Below, one piece after another: positions 39,041 through 47,311 of a stretch of 64,000 nt of DNA. The stretch spans positions 4,092,001 through 4,156,000 of the forward strand of contig NZ_CP011789.1 in the NCBI RefSeq assembly GCF_001636055.1, given 5' to 3'. The position numbers and the translations under genes are program-made. Each line of letters begins with the position of its first letter. The first letter of the stretch is position 1. Source of the DNA: Pseudomonas putida (GTDB lineage: Bacteria; Pseudomonadota; Gammaproteobacteria; Pseudomonadales; Pseudomonadaceae). The notes below the pieces were generated by a model, which searched no databases, was not told the origin of the DNA, and saw only the letters and a program-made list of their open reading frames with translations.

Positions 39041-40843
39041 ATGCTGATCAAGAAAAAACTGACTCACTTCCACTTCTGCTGCGGCCTGGGCGGTGGCGCC
39101 AAGGGTTTCAACAAGGCCAAGCCCATCGTCGGCAACATGCAGGGGGAATGGGAATGCCTGGGAGGTGTCGACGTTGACCCGGCCGGCCTGGCCGACTTCA
39201 AGCGCCTGTCGGGCGTCGACGGCACGTTGATCGATCTGTTCACCCGCGACCAGTACACACGCTTTCACGGCAGGGAGCCGGCAGCCGGCTGGACTGAGGC
39301 TGGCCCCGACGATATCCGCCGCGCTGCGCAGTACCGGCGCCCCGACGCCGTATTCATCAGCTCCCCCTGCAAGGGCGCCAGCGGCCTGCTGTCGGAGAAG
39401 ATGAGCCTGACTCCGAAGTACCAGGCCCTGAACGAGCTCACCTTGCGCTGCATCTGGCTGATGGGTGAGGCCTGGCGCGATGACCCGGTGCCGCTGCTGG
39501 TGTTCGAAAACGTGCCGCGCCTGGCCAGCCGTGGCCGGCACCTGCTGGACCAGATTGGCGCCCTGCTCAGCCACTTCGGCTACGCGGTTGCCGAAACCAC
39601 CCACGATTGCGGCGTCATCGGCGGCCTGGCCCAGAGCCGCAAGCGCTTCTTGCTGGTAGCCCGCCACGTCGAGAAGGTGCCGCCGTTCCTGTACGAGCCG
39701 GAGAAGAAGAGTCTGCGCGCCGTGGGCGACATCCTCGGCCGCATGCCGCTGGCCGGCGATATTGAACAGGCCGGTCCAATGCACCGTGTGCCCGCCCTGC
39801 AATGGAAGACCTGGGTCCGCCTGGCCCTGGTCGAGGCCGGTAAGGACTGGCGCAGCCTGAATGATCTGGCGATCGAGGATGGCTACCTTCGCGACCTGAT
39901 CATCGTCCCCGAATTCCGTGATGGGTTCTTGGGCGTGAACGATTGGTCAGAGACTGCACGGACCGTGGCAGCACGGAGCGGGCCAACAAATGGCAAGTTC
40001 TCGGTCGCCGATCCGCGCGCCAAGGCCGGAGCACTACAGTATCAGCAATACGGCGTGCGCCGCTGGCAGGACACAAGCGGCGCGGTGATTGGCGTCAAGA
40101 GCCCAGGGCAAGGCACGTTCAGTGTTGCTGACCCTCGCCGCGGCGGTGAAGGCTTCGGCAAATACCAGGTCACGCCCTTCGGCGGGACAGCAAACACCGT
40201 GATTGCTGGCAGCACCACAGGCCAAGGTGCCTTTGCCGTCCAGGACCCTCGCTATCACAACTGGCATCCAGGCGCGTCGAGCCGAAAGCTCAACGTGGTC
40301 GCCATGAACCAGACCGCTGGCACCGTGACCGGGTCGCAGCAGGTGGCCAGCGGTGCACTGTCGATCGCAGACCCGCGCCCGGGCATGCGCCGCAGCAAGG
40401 GTGATGCCTACCTGACTGGCGGCCACTATGGGGTTGTTCCCTGGAATGGCCAGGCCGGCGCCGTTTCCGCCAGCGCCATGCACGACAACGGGCGCTGGAG
40501 CGTTGCCGATCCCCGGCTGCCAGAGGCCAACGACCGACTTACCTGCGTGATCGAATCACTCGACGGCACCTGGCACCGCCCATTCACCACGCTGGAGCTG
40601 GCTGCGCTGCAAAGCCTGGTCGAGCCGGAAGAACAGTTGGAACTCGACGGGCTGAGTGATCAGGCCTGGCGCGAGCGCATTGGTAACGCAGTGCCGCCGG
40701 CCGCGGCGGAAGCCATCGCCCATGTTATGGGCACCACCCTGCTCCTGGCCGCCCAGGGCGAAACCTTCATGCTCAGCAGCATGCCAATCTGGGTTCGCCC
40801 GGTTGCGGTGGGCCTGAGCGTTTCTCATCGGGAGAGCGTATGA
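39041..40843 (+). CDS. DNA cytosine-5 methyltransferase with repeated TRD modules
   Basis: 600 aa from ATG 39041. FHFCCGLGGGAKGF is motif I, SSPCKGAS holds the catalytic Pro-Cys (motif IV), VFENVPRL is motif VI, and GLAQSRKRFLLVAR is motif VIII. The C-terminal region has five copies of a roughly 40-residue module marked by SVADPR/AVQDPR/SIADPR (near residues 320, 358, 398, 438, 486). Then WRERIGNAVPPAAAEAIA is motif X. It methylates C5 of cytosine, likely to protect phage DNA from restriction. No cognate endonuclease is nearby. Confidence 0.88.
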   Translation: MLIKKKLTHFHFCCGLGGGAKGFNKAKPIVGNMQGEWECLGGVDVDPAGLADFKRLSGVDGTLIDLFTRDQYTRFHGREPAAGWTEAGPDDIRRAAQYRRPDAVFISSPCKGASGLLSEKMSLTPKYQALNELTLRCIWLMGEAWRDDPVPLLVFENVPRLASRGRHLLDQIGALLSHFGYAVAETTHDCGVIGGLAQSRKRFLLVARHVEKVPPFLYEPEKKSLRAVGDILGRMPLAGDIEQAGPMHRVPALQWKTWVRLALVEAGKDWRSLNDLAIEDGYLRDLIIVPEFRDGFLGVNDWSETARTVAARSGPTNGKFSVADPRAKAGALQYQQYGVRRWQDTSGAVIGVKSPGQGTFSVADPRRGGEGFGKYQVTPFGGTANTVIAGSTTGQGAFAVQDPRYHNWHPGASSRKLNVVAMNQTAGTVTGSQQVASGALSIADPRPGMRRSKGDAYLTGGHYGVVPWNGQAGAVSASAMHDNGRWSVADPRLPEANDRLTCVIESLDGTWHRPFTTLELAALQSLVEPEEQLELDGLSDQAWRERIGNAVPPAAAEAIAHVMGTTLLLAAQGETFMLSSMPIWVRPVAVGLSVSHRESV

Positions 40844-41157
40844 ACCCAACCGCCCAGGCGGCCCTTGACCGGGCCCGCCACCCTACCCCTGCGCCTGTGT
40901 TTTCCACCATGACGGCGCCGAAGCCCGACAAACCCCTGCCGATGCCGGTGCCCACCGGCGTCATCAACCACTTCATGCGTATCCAGGCCCGGGAGGATGC
41001 CCGCGACATGGTGGCATCGCTCAAGGCCAAGCTGAACGACACCAACGGCGTGGCCCAGGTCATCGAGGTGCTCAAGCGTGCCGCCACCGGAAGGCCCGGG
41101 AGCGTGGTGCAGGGCTATCTCGATGTGATCCAGCTGCTGCAGGCGCACGGGCAATGA
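40840..41157 (+). CDS. Phage hypothetical protein
   Basis: 105 aa with ATGA overlap at both ends. A Pro-rich N-terminus (HPTPAPVFSTMTAPKPDKPL), then helices (INHFMRIQAREDARDMVASLKAKL). No known motif. Confidence 0.6.
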   Translation: MNPTAQAALDRARHPTPAPVFSTMTAPKPDKPLPMPVPTGVINHFMRIQAREDARDMVASLKAKLNDTNGVAQVIEVLKRAATGRPGSVVQGYLDVIQLLQAHGQ

Positions 41158-41312
41158 CCGCCCTGCGCCGCAAGACCGAGCACCGCGGCCACCCCATGAA
41201 GCCCATCGACTGCCGCGTCATCTGCGAGATCTGCGAGAAGCCGCGCAACCGGGGCAACCACACAAAATGCAGCGCCGAACGCCAGAGGCGGGCGCAGGAG
41301 AACGCATCATGA
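41154..41312 (+). CDS. Zinc-finger phage micro-protein, paralogue of 30460-30753
   Basis: 52 aa. VICEICEKPRNRGNHTKCSAERQ has C-x2-C and a later His/Cys, as in the gene at 30460-30753 on the left arm. ATGA overlap at both ends. Not long enough for most gene finders. Confidence 0.6.
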   Translation: MTALRRKTEHRGHPMKPIDCRVICEICEKPRNRGNHTKCSAERQRRAQENAS

Positions 41313-41938
41313 GCAACACAGAGATGGTCAGCGCGCCTTTTCATCGCGAAGGCCGGTACATCGTTATCAAGCTCAGCGACTTGGCCAAGGTTCCGCCCGC
41401 AGTCGGCAGGCCGTTTACCGAGCAGCTGACTGCCATTCAGCGCCGCCTTCCTGAGCGCGAGTGTCTAGTGATCGAAAGCGACTGGCCAGAATACGGCCCA
41501 GCCTGGGCTGCCATCGAAGCGCGGGTTACCGGCGAGCCAGCCCAACACCATGGCGAGCCGGTGGCGCTGCCTGATCGAAAGCTGCATGTGCATCAAGGCT
41601 TATCGCACACGGATGCCAAGGCAGACGGCTGGAATGCCTGCCTCGACGAAATCGCCAAGCTGGGTCTGCTCTATGCCCACTCCGATCCTGATGAGGTTGA
41701 GCGGCTGCGCGCGAGCGAAGACAAGTGGTATCAGGATTCCGTAAATCTAACCGTCGAGCGTGATGCCCTGCGCGCCCAGCTGGCCGAGCGGGATGCGCTG
41801 CTTATTGAGTCGCACGACTTACTGAACAGCGGACACCTGGCCGCCGCGAGCACATACGCAAGGCAGCGCGCGTACAGCCTTATCGACAAGATCAAGGCTG
41901 TCACATCCGCCAACGCAGAGCCAGAGGTCAAGCCATGA
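41309..41938 (+). CDS. Modular phage hypothetical protein
   Basis: 209 aa. SNTEMVSAP start and EPAQHHGEPV linker are shared with 2364-2975 of the left element; the rest is different. The C-terminal half is a coiled coil (VERLRASEDKWYQDSVNLTVERDALRAQLAERDALL) and a short helical end. ATGA joins it to the genes on both sides. Confidence 0.6.
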   Translation: MSNTEMVSAPFHREGRYIVIKLSDLAKVPPAVGRPFTEQLTAIQRRLPERECLVIESDWPEYGPAWAAIEARVTGEPAQHHGEPVALPDRKLHVHQGLSHTDAKADGWNACLDEIAKLGLLYAHSDPDEVERLRASEDKWYQDSVNLTVERDALRAQLAERDALLIESHDLLNSGHLAAASTYARQRAYSLIDKIKAVTSANAEPEVKP

Positions 41939-43002
41939 GCCAGAAAATCAAGCCAGGACATGTACTGGTTGAAGTAGTCCAAGGGGTTGAGGGTCCGTCG
42001 TTGAGCATCGGCGATAACGATACGGGTGAGCGGGTGGCCGGGCCGAAGCCTTGGGGCGGCGGGCGCACAATTCACAGCTTCCAGGTTGCTGCGAAGGACC
42101 TGGTCCGGCTGGCAAAAGAGTACGCCAGCGCAGAGCCGAGCGCGCCGGATCTCTTCCAGCAGCGGGTCCAGCCATGGCTGATGGAGTGCTTCGGCGCGAT
42201 GATTGCTGGCGACCGAGAGGAACGTAACCACCGATTCCTCGAAGAAGCCCTAGAGCTGGTCCAGTCGCTAGGTTGCAGCGCTGACGAGGCGCATCAGTTG
42301 GTCGAGTACGTGTACGGCCGCCCGGTGGGCGATCCTTCCCAGGAGGTCGGCGGCGTCATGGTCACCCTGGCCGCTCTGTGCCTGGCCAACGACTTGGATA
42401 TGCACCAGTTGGCCGATACCGAGCTTGCCCGCGTGTGGACGAAGGTCGATCAGATCCGCGAAAAGCAAAAGAGCAAGCCGCAGGTTGGGCCGCTTCCTGG
42501 CGTGTATCCAGGCCGGGAAGCGGCCGCGCCGGTTGAGCGCGATGAGCGTCCCGCGTTTGAGTCGTGGTGCGCAGTCATCGGATACACCCTCAAGACTTCC
42601 GAGCACGGCAATGGCTTCAAGCCCGGCTATGGCTCGGAACTGTTCTCAGCCTGGCAAGCCCGCGCCGCCCTGGAGCGCAAGTCGTCCGACGACATTCCCG
42701 ACTTCACACCCGGCAACGGCAACAAGGCAGAACGCCGGGCCACCGCATTGCTTGCTCAACTGCAGTCCGACCTTACGGCGCGGGATGAGCGCATCGACCG
42801 GTTCGAGCAGGCGCTGATCAAGATTCACAAGAACCTTGGCGGGACTCTTGAGCAGTACGGATACCGGGAAGAAGTTGAGGCGCTGCTGTGGCCAGACCTG
42901 AACAGCCGTCCGGAAGAGCGCGGCACACCGGAAACCGAACCCTGCTCCGGCTGCGGCACTCCGGGTTGGAAAGGTGCCTGCAACAAGTGCATCCCCTACT
43001 GA
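41935..43002 (+). CDS. Phage protein with MazG-like domain and C-terminal zinc knuckle
   Basis: 355 aa. Residues about 78-180 (RNHRFLEEALELVQSLG, YVYGRPVGDPSQEVGGVMVTLAALC) resemble the EExxE/ExxD helices of phage MazG-like nucleotide pyrophosphatases. The end PCSGCGTPGWKGACNKC is a zinc knuckle. Possible role in changing nucleotide pools or ppGpp signals, inferred from family. Confidence 0.6.
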   Translation: MSQKIKPGHVLVEVVQGVEGPSLSIGDNDTGERVAGPKPWGGGRTIHSFQVAAKDLVRLAKEYASAEPSAPDLFQQRVQPWLMECFGAMIAGDREERNHRFLEEALELVQSLGCSADEAHQLVEYVYGRPVGDPSQEVGGVMVTLAALCLANDLDMHQLADTELARVWTKVDQIREKQKSKPQVGPLPGVYPGREAAAPVERDERPAFESWCAVIGYTLKTSEHGNGFKPGYGSELFSAWQARAALERKSSDDIPDFTPGNGNKAERRATALLAQLQSDLTARDERIDRFEQALIKIHKNLGGTLEQYGYREEVEALLWPDLNSRPEERGTPETEPCSGCGTPGWKGACNKCIPY

Positions 43003-43012
43003 GGTCACGACC

Positions 43013-43213
43013 ATGAAAGCACGAACCATCCTCGTCTGCCTGGTCGCCGCCCTGGCCCTGGGCTTCTACATCGGCGCTGTCTCCGGCGCGTTCGCCGTCA
43101 CCGGGGCCGAGCAGCACATCAACCCGCCGCCAGCCGGCGACCAGTTCGACGAAGGGCCGGTGCTGGTGCGACTGCCCGGCGCCAGCACAACCGCTACCCG
43201 GTTCATCTTTTGA
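43013..43213 (+). CDS. Small exported or membrane-anchored protein
   Basis: 66 aa from ATG 43013, GAGGT 8 nt upstream. MKARTILVCLVAALALGFYIGAVSGAFA is a signal or anchor sequence; the rest is short and polar. Could be a superinfection or envelope factor; unknown. Confidence 0.55.
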   Translation: MKARTILVCLVAALALGFYIGAVSGAFAVTGAEQHINPPPAGDQFDEGPVLVRLPGASTTATRFIF

Positions 43214-43222
43214 GGGGGTCAC

Positions 43223-43468
43223 ATGGAACAAGAGGTCATCCACATCCCCGAGCTGGCGAAGATGCTCGGACGCACCGAGTCATCGATACGCAGCGCACGG
43301 CAAGACGATGCCAGTTGGTTGCCGCCGTTCTTCAAGCAAGGCAAGCGACTGTGCTGGCGAGTCTCCACGGTGCGCAAGTTCCTGGAAGAGTACGAGCAAG
43401 GCATGCATGCACCGGCCAAGCCTGGGCGGAAGCGCAACGCGCCGCCAACACTGGCCAGCGTCCGCTAG
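43223..43468 (+). CDS. Excisionase-like DNA-binding protein
   Basis: 81 aa. VIHIPELAKMLGRTESSIRSARQ is a MerR/AlpA-type helix-turn-helix. It is convergent to the integrase gene, overlapping it by 4 bp. Probably the directionality factor that favours excision upon induction, as it is transcribed from the early promoter. Confidence 0.7.
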   Translation: MEQEVIHIPELAKMLGRTESSIRSARQDDASWLPPFFKQGKRLCWRVSTVRKFLEEYEQGMHAPAKPGRKRNAPPTLASVR

Positions 43469-44442
43469 CCGAGCTTGTCGGCCAGTGTGTCAGGGCACAG
43501 ATGCGTGTAGCGCTTGAGCATGCTCATGGTCTTGTGGCCGGTAATGCTGGCCACTTCCATGATCGACAGACCCTTCTCGAAAAGCCTGGACGTTCCTTCA
43601 TGCCGGAGGTCATGGAAGTGCAGGTCTTTCACCATAGCCGCCTTGCAAGCCCGGTTGAAATACTGGCTCACCGAGTGCGGCGCAAGCGAGAACACCTTGC
43701 CATCCAGGCGCGCGGGCAGTCCGTCAAGCAGTGCTCTTGCCCGCGAGGACAGGGGCACCGTGCGACGGGTGCCGTTCTTGGTGTCTTCAAGCAGCACGTG
43801 CTTTGGCTTCACATTCTCGCGACGAAGCCCAAGCAGTTCGCTACGGCGCATGGCCGTCTCAACAGCAAGCTGAATGATCGCCGGCATCTCGGCGTGAATC
43901 TCCCCCGCCTTCTCGATCACACCGGCCAGTTCGAAACTGAGTGGCCGGCGATCGCGCTCCTTTGCCCCCTTGGGCATGCGCAGTTTCATCACCGGGTTGC
44001 TCAGCCCCTCAATACCCCAGTCCTTGATCGCCACCGTGAACAGGTGGCTTATGATCGCCAGGTCGAGACGGACCGTGGCCGTGGACTTCCCCGCCTTGAG
44101 CTCTTCATCCCTGTATGCAGCAAAGTCACTTGATCGCAATGCAGCCAACCCCTTGCTGGCAAGCGGGTGTTTCTTCCACTTGTTGATTCGGGTCTGCTCC
44201 TGCTTTGCGCCCTTCTTCGACGAACTGATCTCGCGGGCGTAGCGGTCCAGGGCTTCGGCCATGGTCGTGCGTTCAGCTTCGCGCATGTCGACGAAGCGGG
44301 CTCGCGACATATCGCCTTCGATTTCCGCCGCCCAGCGCTGGGCCTCGGCCTTGGTGTCGAAGGTCGCAGATAGCGATGGGTATCCTTTGCGGCGGATCTT
44401 CGCCCGCCATGCGCCGCCTGGGCGCTGCTCATATGTGGCCAT
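43465..44442 (-). CDS. Tyrosine recombinase integrase of the second prophage
   Basis: 325 aa from ATG 44442; the frame open to 44625 reads through the terminator and the tRNA. The N-terminal arm-binding domain (YEQRPGGAWRAKIRRKGYPSLSATF) is followed by catalytic Arg in TAMRRSELLGL, HDLRHEG, GHKT and Tyr in MLKRYTHL. It acts at the tRNA-Cys 3' end. Not closely related to the integrase at 5762. Confidence 0.93.
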   Translation of the reverse strand: MATYEQRPGGAWRAKIRRKGYPSLSATFDTKAEAQRWAAEIEGDMSRARFVDMREAERTTMAEALDRYAREISSSKKGAKQEQTRINKWKKHPLASKGLAALRSSDFAAYRDEELKAGKSTATVRLDLAIISHLFTVAIKDWGIEGLSNPVMKLRMPKGAKERDRRPLSFELAGVIEKAGEIHAEMPAIIQLAVETAMRRSELLGLRRENVKPKHVLLEDTKNGTRRTVPLSSRARALLDGLPARLDGKVFSLAPHSVSQYFNRACKAAMVKDLHFHDLRHEGTSRLFEKGLSIMEVASITGHKTMSMLKRYTHLCPDTLADKLG

Positions 44443-44488
44443 GCTGCGGATTTTGCCGACCGTTTGTCGGTCACGCAATTCGCTTCGG

Positions 44489-44509
44489 TGTCCCAAATTT
44501 GTCCCAAAT
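44489..44509. repeat. Candidate integrase arm sites at the right prophage end
   Basis: TGTCCCAAAT at 44489-44498 and 44500-44509, direct repeats with an 11-bp period, between the integrase start and the att repeat. Matches inverted copies at 7052-7084. Confidence 0.6.
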
Positions 44510-44540
44510 ACAGAGGCCGGGGACAATCCGCAGGCATTAA

Positions 44541-44574
44541 AAAAGCCCCGCAAACTCAATGTCTGCGGGGCTTT
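44541..44574 (-). terminator. tRNA-Cys terminator
   Basis: AAAGCCCCGCA/TGCGGGGCTTT 11-bp stem with an 11-nt loop and A/T tails. It follows the tRNA on the minus strand and is supplied by the phage side of the junction; a related version is at 6874-6905. Confidence 0.8.
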
Positions 44575-44580
44575 CGAATG

Positions 44581-44630
44581 GTGGAGGCCGAGGTCGGAAT
44601 CGAACCGGCGTAGACGGATTTGCAATCCGG
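44581..44630. other. attachment site (right end of prophage 2)
   Basis: 50 bp identical to 6912-6961, inside the intact tRNA-Cys gene. Integration kept the tRNA whole at this end. Confidence 0.9.
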
Positions 44631-44655
44631 AGCATAACCACTTTGCTACTCGGCC
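44582..44655 (-). tRNA. tRNA-Cys (GCA)
   Basis: 74 nt on the minus strand. 7-bp acceptor stem GGCCGAG/CTCGGCC, anticodon loop TTGCAAA with GCA, T-arm GCCGG-TTCGATT-CCGAC, discriminator U and encoded CCA. All elements normal for bacterial tRNA-Cys. Target of at least two integrated elements. Confidence 0.97.
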
Positions 44656-44764
44656 TCAAAGTTCGGAGTCAGCTTTCGCTATCTCCTTGAAACCGCTCAG
44701 CTTTTTCAAGTGAGCTGCGTTTCGATGGACGCCATTATGTCGGCATTCCCCTCACCTTGCAACC

Positions 44765-44795
44765 CCCCTGAAGAAAAAAATCTTCAAGGGGTTCA
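44765..44795 (-). terminator. Probable terminator after sohB
   Basis: Minus strand CCCC(T)TGAAG and CTTCAGGGG form a stem with one bulge around a T-rich loop. Position just after the sohB stop supports a terminator, although the usual 3' U-run is weak. Confidence 0.5.
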
Positions 44796-44800
44796 AGGTG

Positions 44801-45826
44801 TTAGCGCAAGCGGCCAAGCCTGCTCCAAAGCCCTACCAAGGTGTTCTCCACGGCACCGCTGGCGGCCACGCCGATGCGCTCCTGCAGGGATTTACGCTCG
44901 GCGTAGCGGACGTGGAACAGGTTGGCGTCGTGGGCGCGGTTGCTGAGGTATTCGTCGCTGGTGCGCAGCTCGTCGACCAGCTTGCGGTTGAGTGCGGCAA
45001 CACCCAGCCACACTTCGCCGGTGGCGACCTCATCGATGTGCAGCTGTGGGCGGTAGCGGGCGACGAAGTCCTTGAACAGTTGGTGAGTGATATCCAGGTC
45101 TTCCTGGAATTTCTCCCGGCCCTTCTCGGTGTTCTCGCCAAACACGGTGACGGTGCGCTTGTATTCGCCGGCCGTGAAGACCTCGAAGTCGACATCGTGC
45201 TTTTTCAGCAGGCGATTGACGTTGGGCAACTGCGCGACGACGCCGATCGAGCCAAGTACGGCGAACGGCGCACTGACGATCTTCTCGCCGATACAGGCCA
45301 TCATGTAGCCGCCGCTGGCCGCGACCTTGTCGATGCACACGGTCAGCGGAATGCCGGCCTGGCGGATACGCGCCAGCTGCGAGGCAGCCAGGCCGTAGCT
45401 GTGCACCAGCCCGCCACCGCTCTCGAGGCGCAGCACCACTTCGTCACGTGGGGTGGCGAGGGTGAGCAGCGCAGTGATTTCGTTGCGCAGGCTCTCGGTG
45501 GCGGAGGCCTTGATGTCGCCGTCGAAGTCCAGCACGAAGACCCGGCCCTTCTCCTCGGGTTTGGCCTTGCCTTTCTTCTTCTGTTTTTCCGTCTTGGCCT
45601 GCTGCTTGCGCAGGGCCTTGAGCTCGGCCTTGTCGAGCAGGCCAGCTTCCAGGCGCTCGCGCAGCTCCTTGTAGAAGGTGTTGAGGCGAGTGACCTGCAA
45701 TTGCCCGCCGGGCTTGCGTCGACCCTTGCCACGCAGGTTGGCGATACCCGAAAGGATGACCAGGATGGCGATCACCACAGTGGCGGTTTTGGCGAGAAAG
45801 CTTGCGTATTCGGCAAGAAACTCCAC
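44801..45826 (-). CDS. sohB: SohB inner-membrane serine protease (S49 family)
   Basis: 341 aa. N-terminal membrane anchor (AKTATVVIAILVILSGIANL), a Lys-rich linker (KALRKQQAKTEKQKKKGKAK), then the S49 domain with nucleophile Ser in CIDKVAASGGYMMA and general-base Lys in FTAGEYKRTV. A periplasmic peptidase for small membrane-derived peptides. Usual length. Host gene flanking the prophage insertion. Confidence 0.92.
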   Translation of the reverse strand: MEFLAEYASFLAKTATVVIAILVILSGIANLRGKGRRKPGGQLQVTRLNTFYKELRERLEAGLLDKAELKALRKQQAKTEKQKKKGKAKPEEKGRVFVLDFDGDIKASATESLRNEITALLTLATPRDEVVLRLESGGGLVHSYGLAASQLARIRQAGIPLTVCIDKVAASGGYMMACIGEKIVSAPFAVLGSIGVVAQLPNVNRLLKKHDVDFEVFTAGEYKRTVTVFGENTEKGREKFQEDLDITHQLFKDFVARYRPQLHIDEVATGEVWLGVAALNRKLVDELRTSDEYLSNRAHDANLFHVRYAERKSLQERIGVAASGAVENTLVGLWSRLGRLR

Positions 45827-46025
45827 ATTGACTCCTTAATAAACCTGCGCCTGCACGACGCGAAACTGATGCAAGCATACCGGTGCGCCTGGGCTGCCGC
45901 CAGCATGGGAAAATGCTGGCAACACAGTTCAAACAACCTTTTCAAACGCTTGTATGTTTTTTCATTGACAGCCTCTCTGGCGCATCCTAACCTCGCAGCA
46001 ACCTCCATCCCGGCCGGACATTCCA

Positions 46026-46739
46026 GTGGGCAACATCTACCTGATCCGACATGGCCAAGCCTCCTTCGGCGCCGACGACTACGATGTCCTGTCGCCGCTG
46101 GGTGTGCGCCAGAGTCAGGCGTTGGGTGAGCACCTGGCTCAACTGGACCTGCACCTGGATCGCTGCGTGGCCGGCGACCTGCGGCGCCAGCAGGACACCG
46201 CACGGCTGACGCTCGACGCAATGGCCGCTATCGGCTGCGCAATCCCGGCCATAGAGACCGACGCAGCCTTCAATGAGTTCGATGCCGACGGCGTGATCCG
46301 CGCCCTGCTCCCTGCCCTGCTGCCAGACGAGCCCGAGGCGCTGCACGTGCTGCGCAATGCTGCGCAGAATCGCAGTGAGTTCCAGCGTCTGTTCGCGCTG
46401 ATGGTGCAGCGCTGGCATGACGGCGAGCACGAGGCTCACGATGGCCTGGAGACCTGGGCCGCGTTCACAGCGCGCGTTGGTGCCGGCCTGCAACGCGTCC
46501 TGGCACAAGCCTCAAGCCGTGACAACATTGCCATCTTCACCTCCGGTGGCAGCATCGCCGCCCTGCTCCACCTGGTCACCGGAATCACCCCAGCCCAGGC
46601 GTTCGCGCTGAACTGGCAGATCATCAACACGTCGCTCAGCCACCTGAAGTTCCGTGGCCGCGATGTGGCATTGACCTCCTTCAACAGCCAGGCCCACGTG
46701 CAGCTGTTGCGGATGCCGGAGCTTCTCACCTATCGATGA
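46026..46739 (+). CDS. Histidine phosphatase family protein
   Basis: 237 aa with a GTG start at 46026. IYLIRHGQAS is the phosphohistidine motif; DLRRQQDTARLT has a second phosphate-binding Arg; IAIFTSGGSIAALLH stands for the second His region, but the usual His is replaced by Ser/Gly, so the substrate pocket may differ. Probably a phosphatase of small metabolites. First of a group of lipid-type enzymes. Confidence 0.8.
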   Translation: MGNIYLIRHGQASFGADDYDVLSPLGVRQSQALGEHLAQLDLHLDRCVAGDLRRQQDTARLTLDAMAAIGCAIPAIETDAAFNEFDADGVIRALLPALLPDEPEALHVLRNAAQNRSEFQRLFALMVQRWHDGEHEAHDGLETWAAFTARVGAGLQRVLAQASSRDNIAIFTSGGSIAALLHLVTGITPAQAFALNWQIINTSLSHLKFRGRDVALTSFNSQAHVQLLRMPELLTYR

Positions 46740-46792
46740 GCCCGGCCTGTTGTGCCCCGTGCACGCGACTTTCACCCAACAAGGAATACACC

Positions 46793-47110
46793 ATGAGCGA
46801 CGTAGCTAAAGCAGTCGAAGCGATGAAAGCCAAGTTCAACCCTGCCGCCGCCGCCGGCCTGGACCTGGTGTTCGGCTTCAACATCACCGACGAAGACAAG
46901 CACTACGCCCTGCTCGTCAAGGACGGCACCTGCGAGATCCAGGAAGGCGAGAACCCTGACGCCAACTGCACCCTGGTTCTGGACAGCGAAACCCTCAAAG
47001 GCATCGTCAGTGGCGAGACCGATGGCATGCAGGCCTTCATGGGCGGCAAGCTGCGCGTCGAAGGCGACATGATGCTGTCGATGAAGCTGAGCGAGCTGTT
47101 CCCGTCCTGA
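46793..47110 (+). CDS. SCP2 sterol-carrier domain protein
   Basis: 105 aa from ATG 46793 with AAGGA before. LDLVFGFNITDEDKHYALLVKDG, then DANCTLVLDSETLKGIVSGETDGMQAFMGGKLRVEGDMMLSMKL is the complete SCP2 fold. Binds fatty acyl groups or other lipids. Fits with the acyl-CoA type kinase and SDR next to it. Confidence 0.9.
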   Translation: MSDVAKAVEAMKAKFNPAAAAGLDLVFGFNITDEDKHYALLVKDGTCEIQEGENPDANCTLVLDSETLKGIVSGETDGMQAFMGGKLRVEGDMMLSMKLSELFPS

Positions 47111-47134
47111 GTGATGCGAACACGCGCATGAAGA

Positions 47135-47168
47135 AAACCGAGGCCTGACAGGCTTCGGTTTTTTTTTG
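47135..47168 (+). terminator. Terminator after SCP2 gene
   Basis: AAAACCGAGGCCT-GAC-AGGCTTCGGTTTT stem with one G-T pair and a run of T. Confidence 0.9.
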
Positions 47169-47311
47169 CCCGCAGCCTGCATGCATCACTCATCAGGGGC
47201 AGTGATCGACCGGCAACACCCGCGTCGATATGACGTTTGGCACGCTTGTCCCAACCCAGGTTGGCCATTAGATTAGCCAATGATCCTTGCGACCGAGAAT
47301 AAGGAATACGC

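Larger units (their letters stand above)
6912..44630. mobile_element. Temperate prophage, lambda-like control with T7-like particle genes
   Basis: About 37.7 kb between 50-bp direct repeats of tRNA-Cys. It carries an integrase and an excisionase-like gene at the right end, a central immunity region (32.8-34.1 kb), and two divergent arms. The leftward arm has cro, CII-like, O-like, P-like, rusA, lysis, connector, scaffold, capsid, tail, internal virion, terminase and spike genes. The rightward arm has recT, a YqaJ-type exonuclease, a methyltransferase and other small genes. No interrupted core gene is evident, so it may be inducible. No RNA polymerase or DNA polymerase gene is present. Confidence 0.93.

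Noticed and set aside
44443..44625. Integrase start at 44625
   Set aside because: The 61 added residues would be coded by the terminator and the tRNA-Cys 3' half; the ATG at 44442 gives the normal N-terminus.
47261..47280. TTGGC-N10-GCCAA palindrome before the kinase gene
   Set aside because: Only 5 bp of exact arms; could be a regulator site, but there is no second copy or other support.
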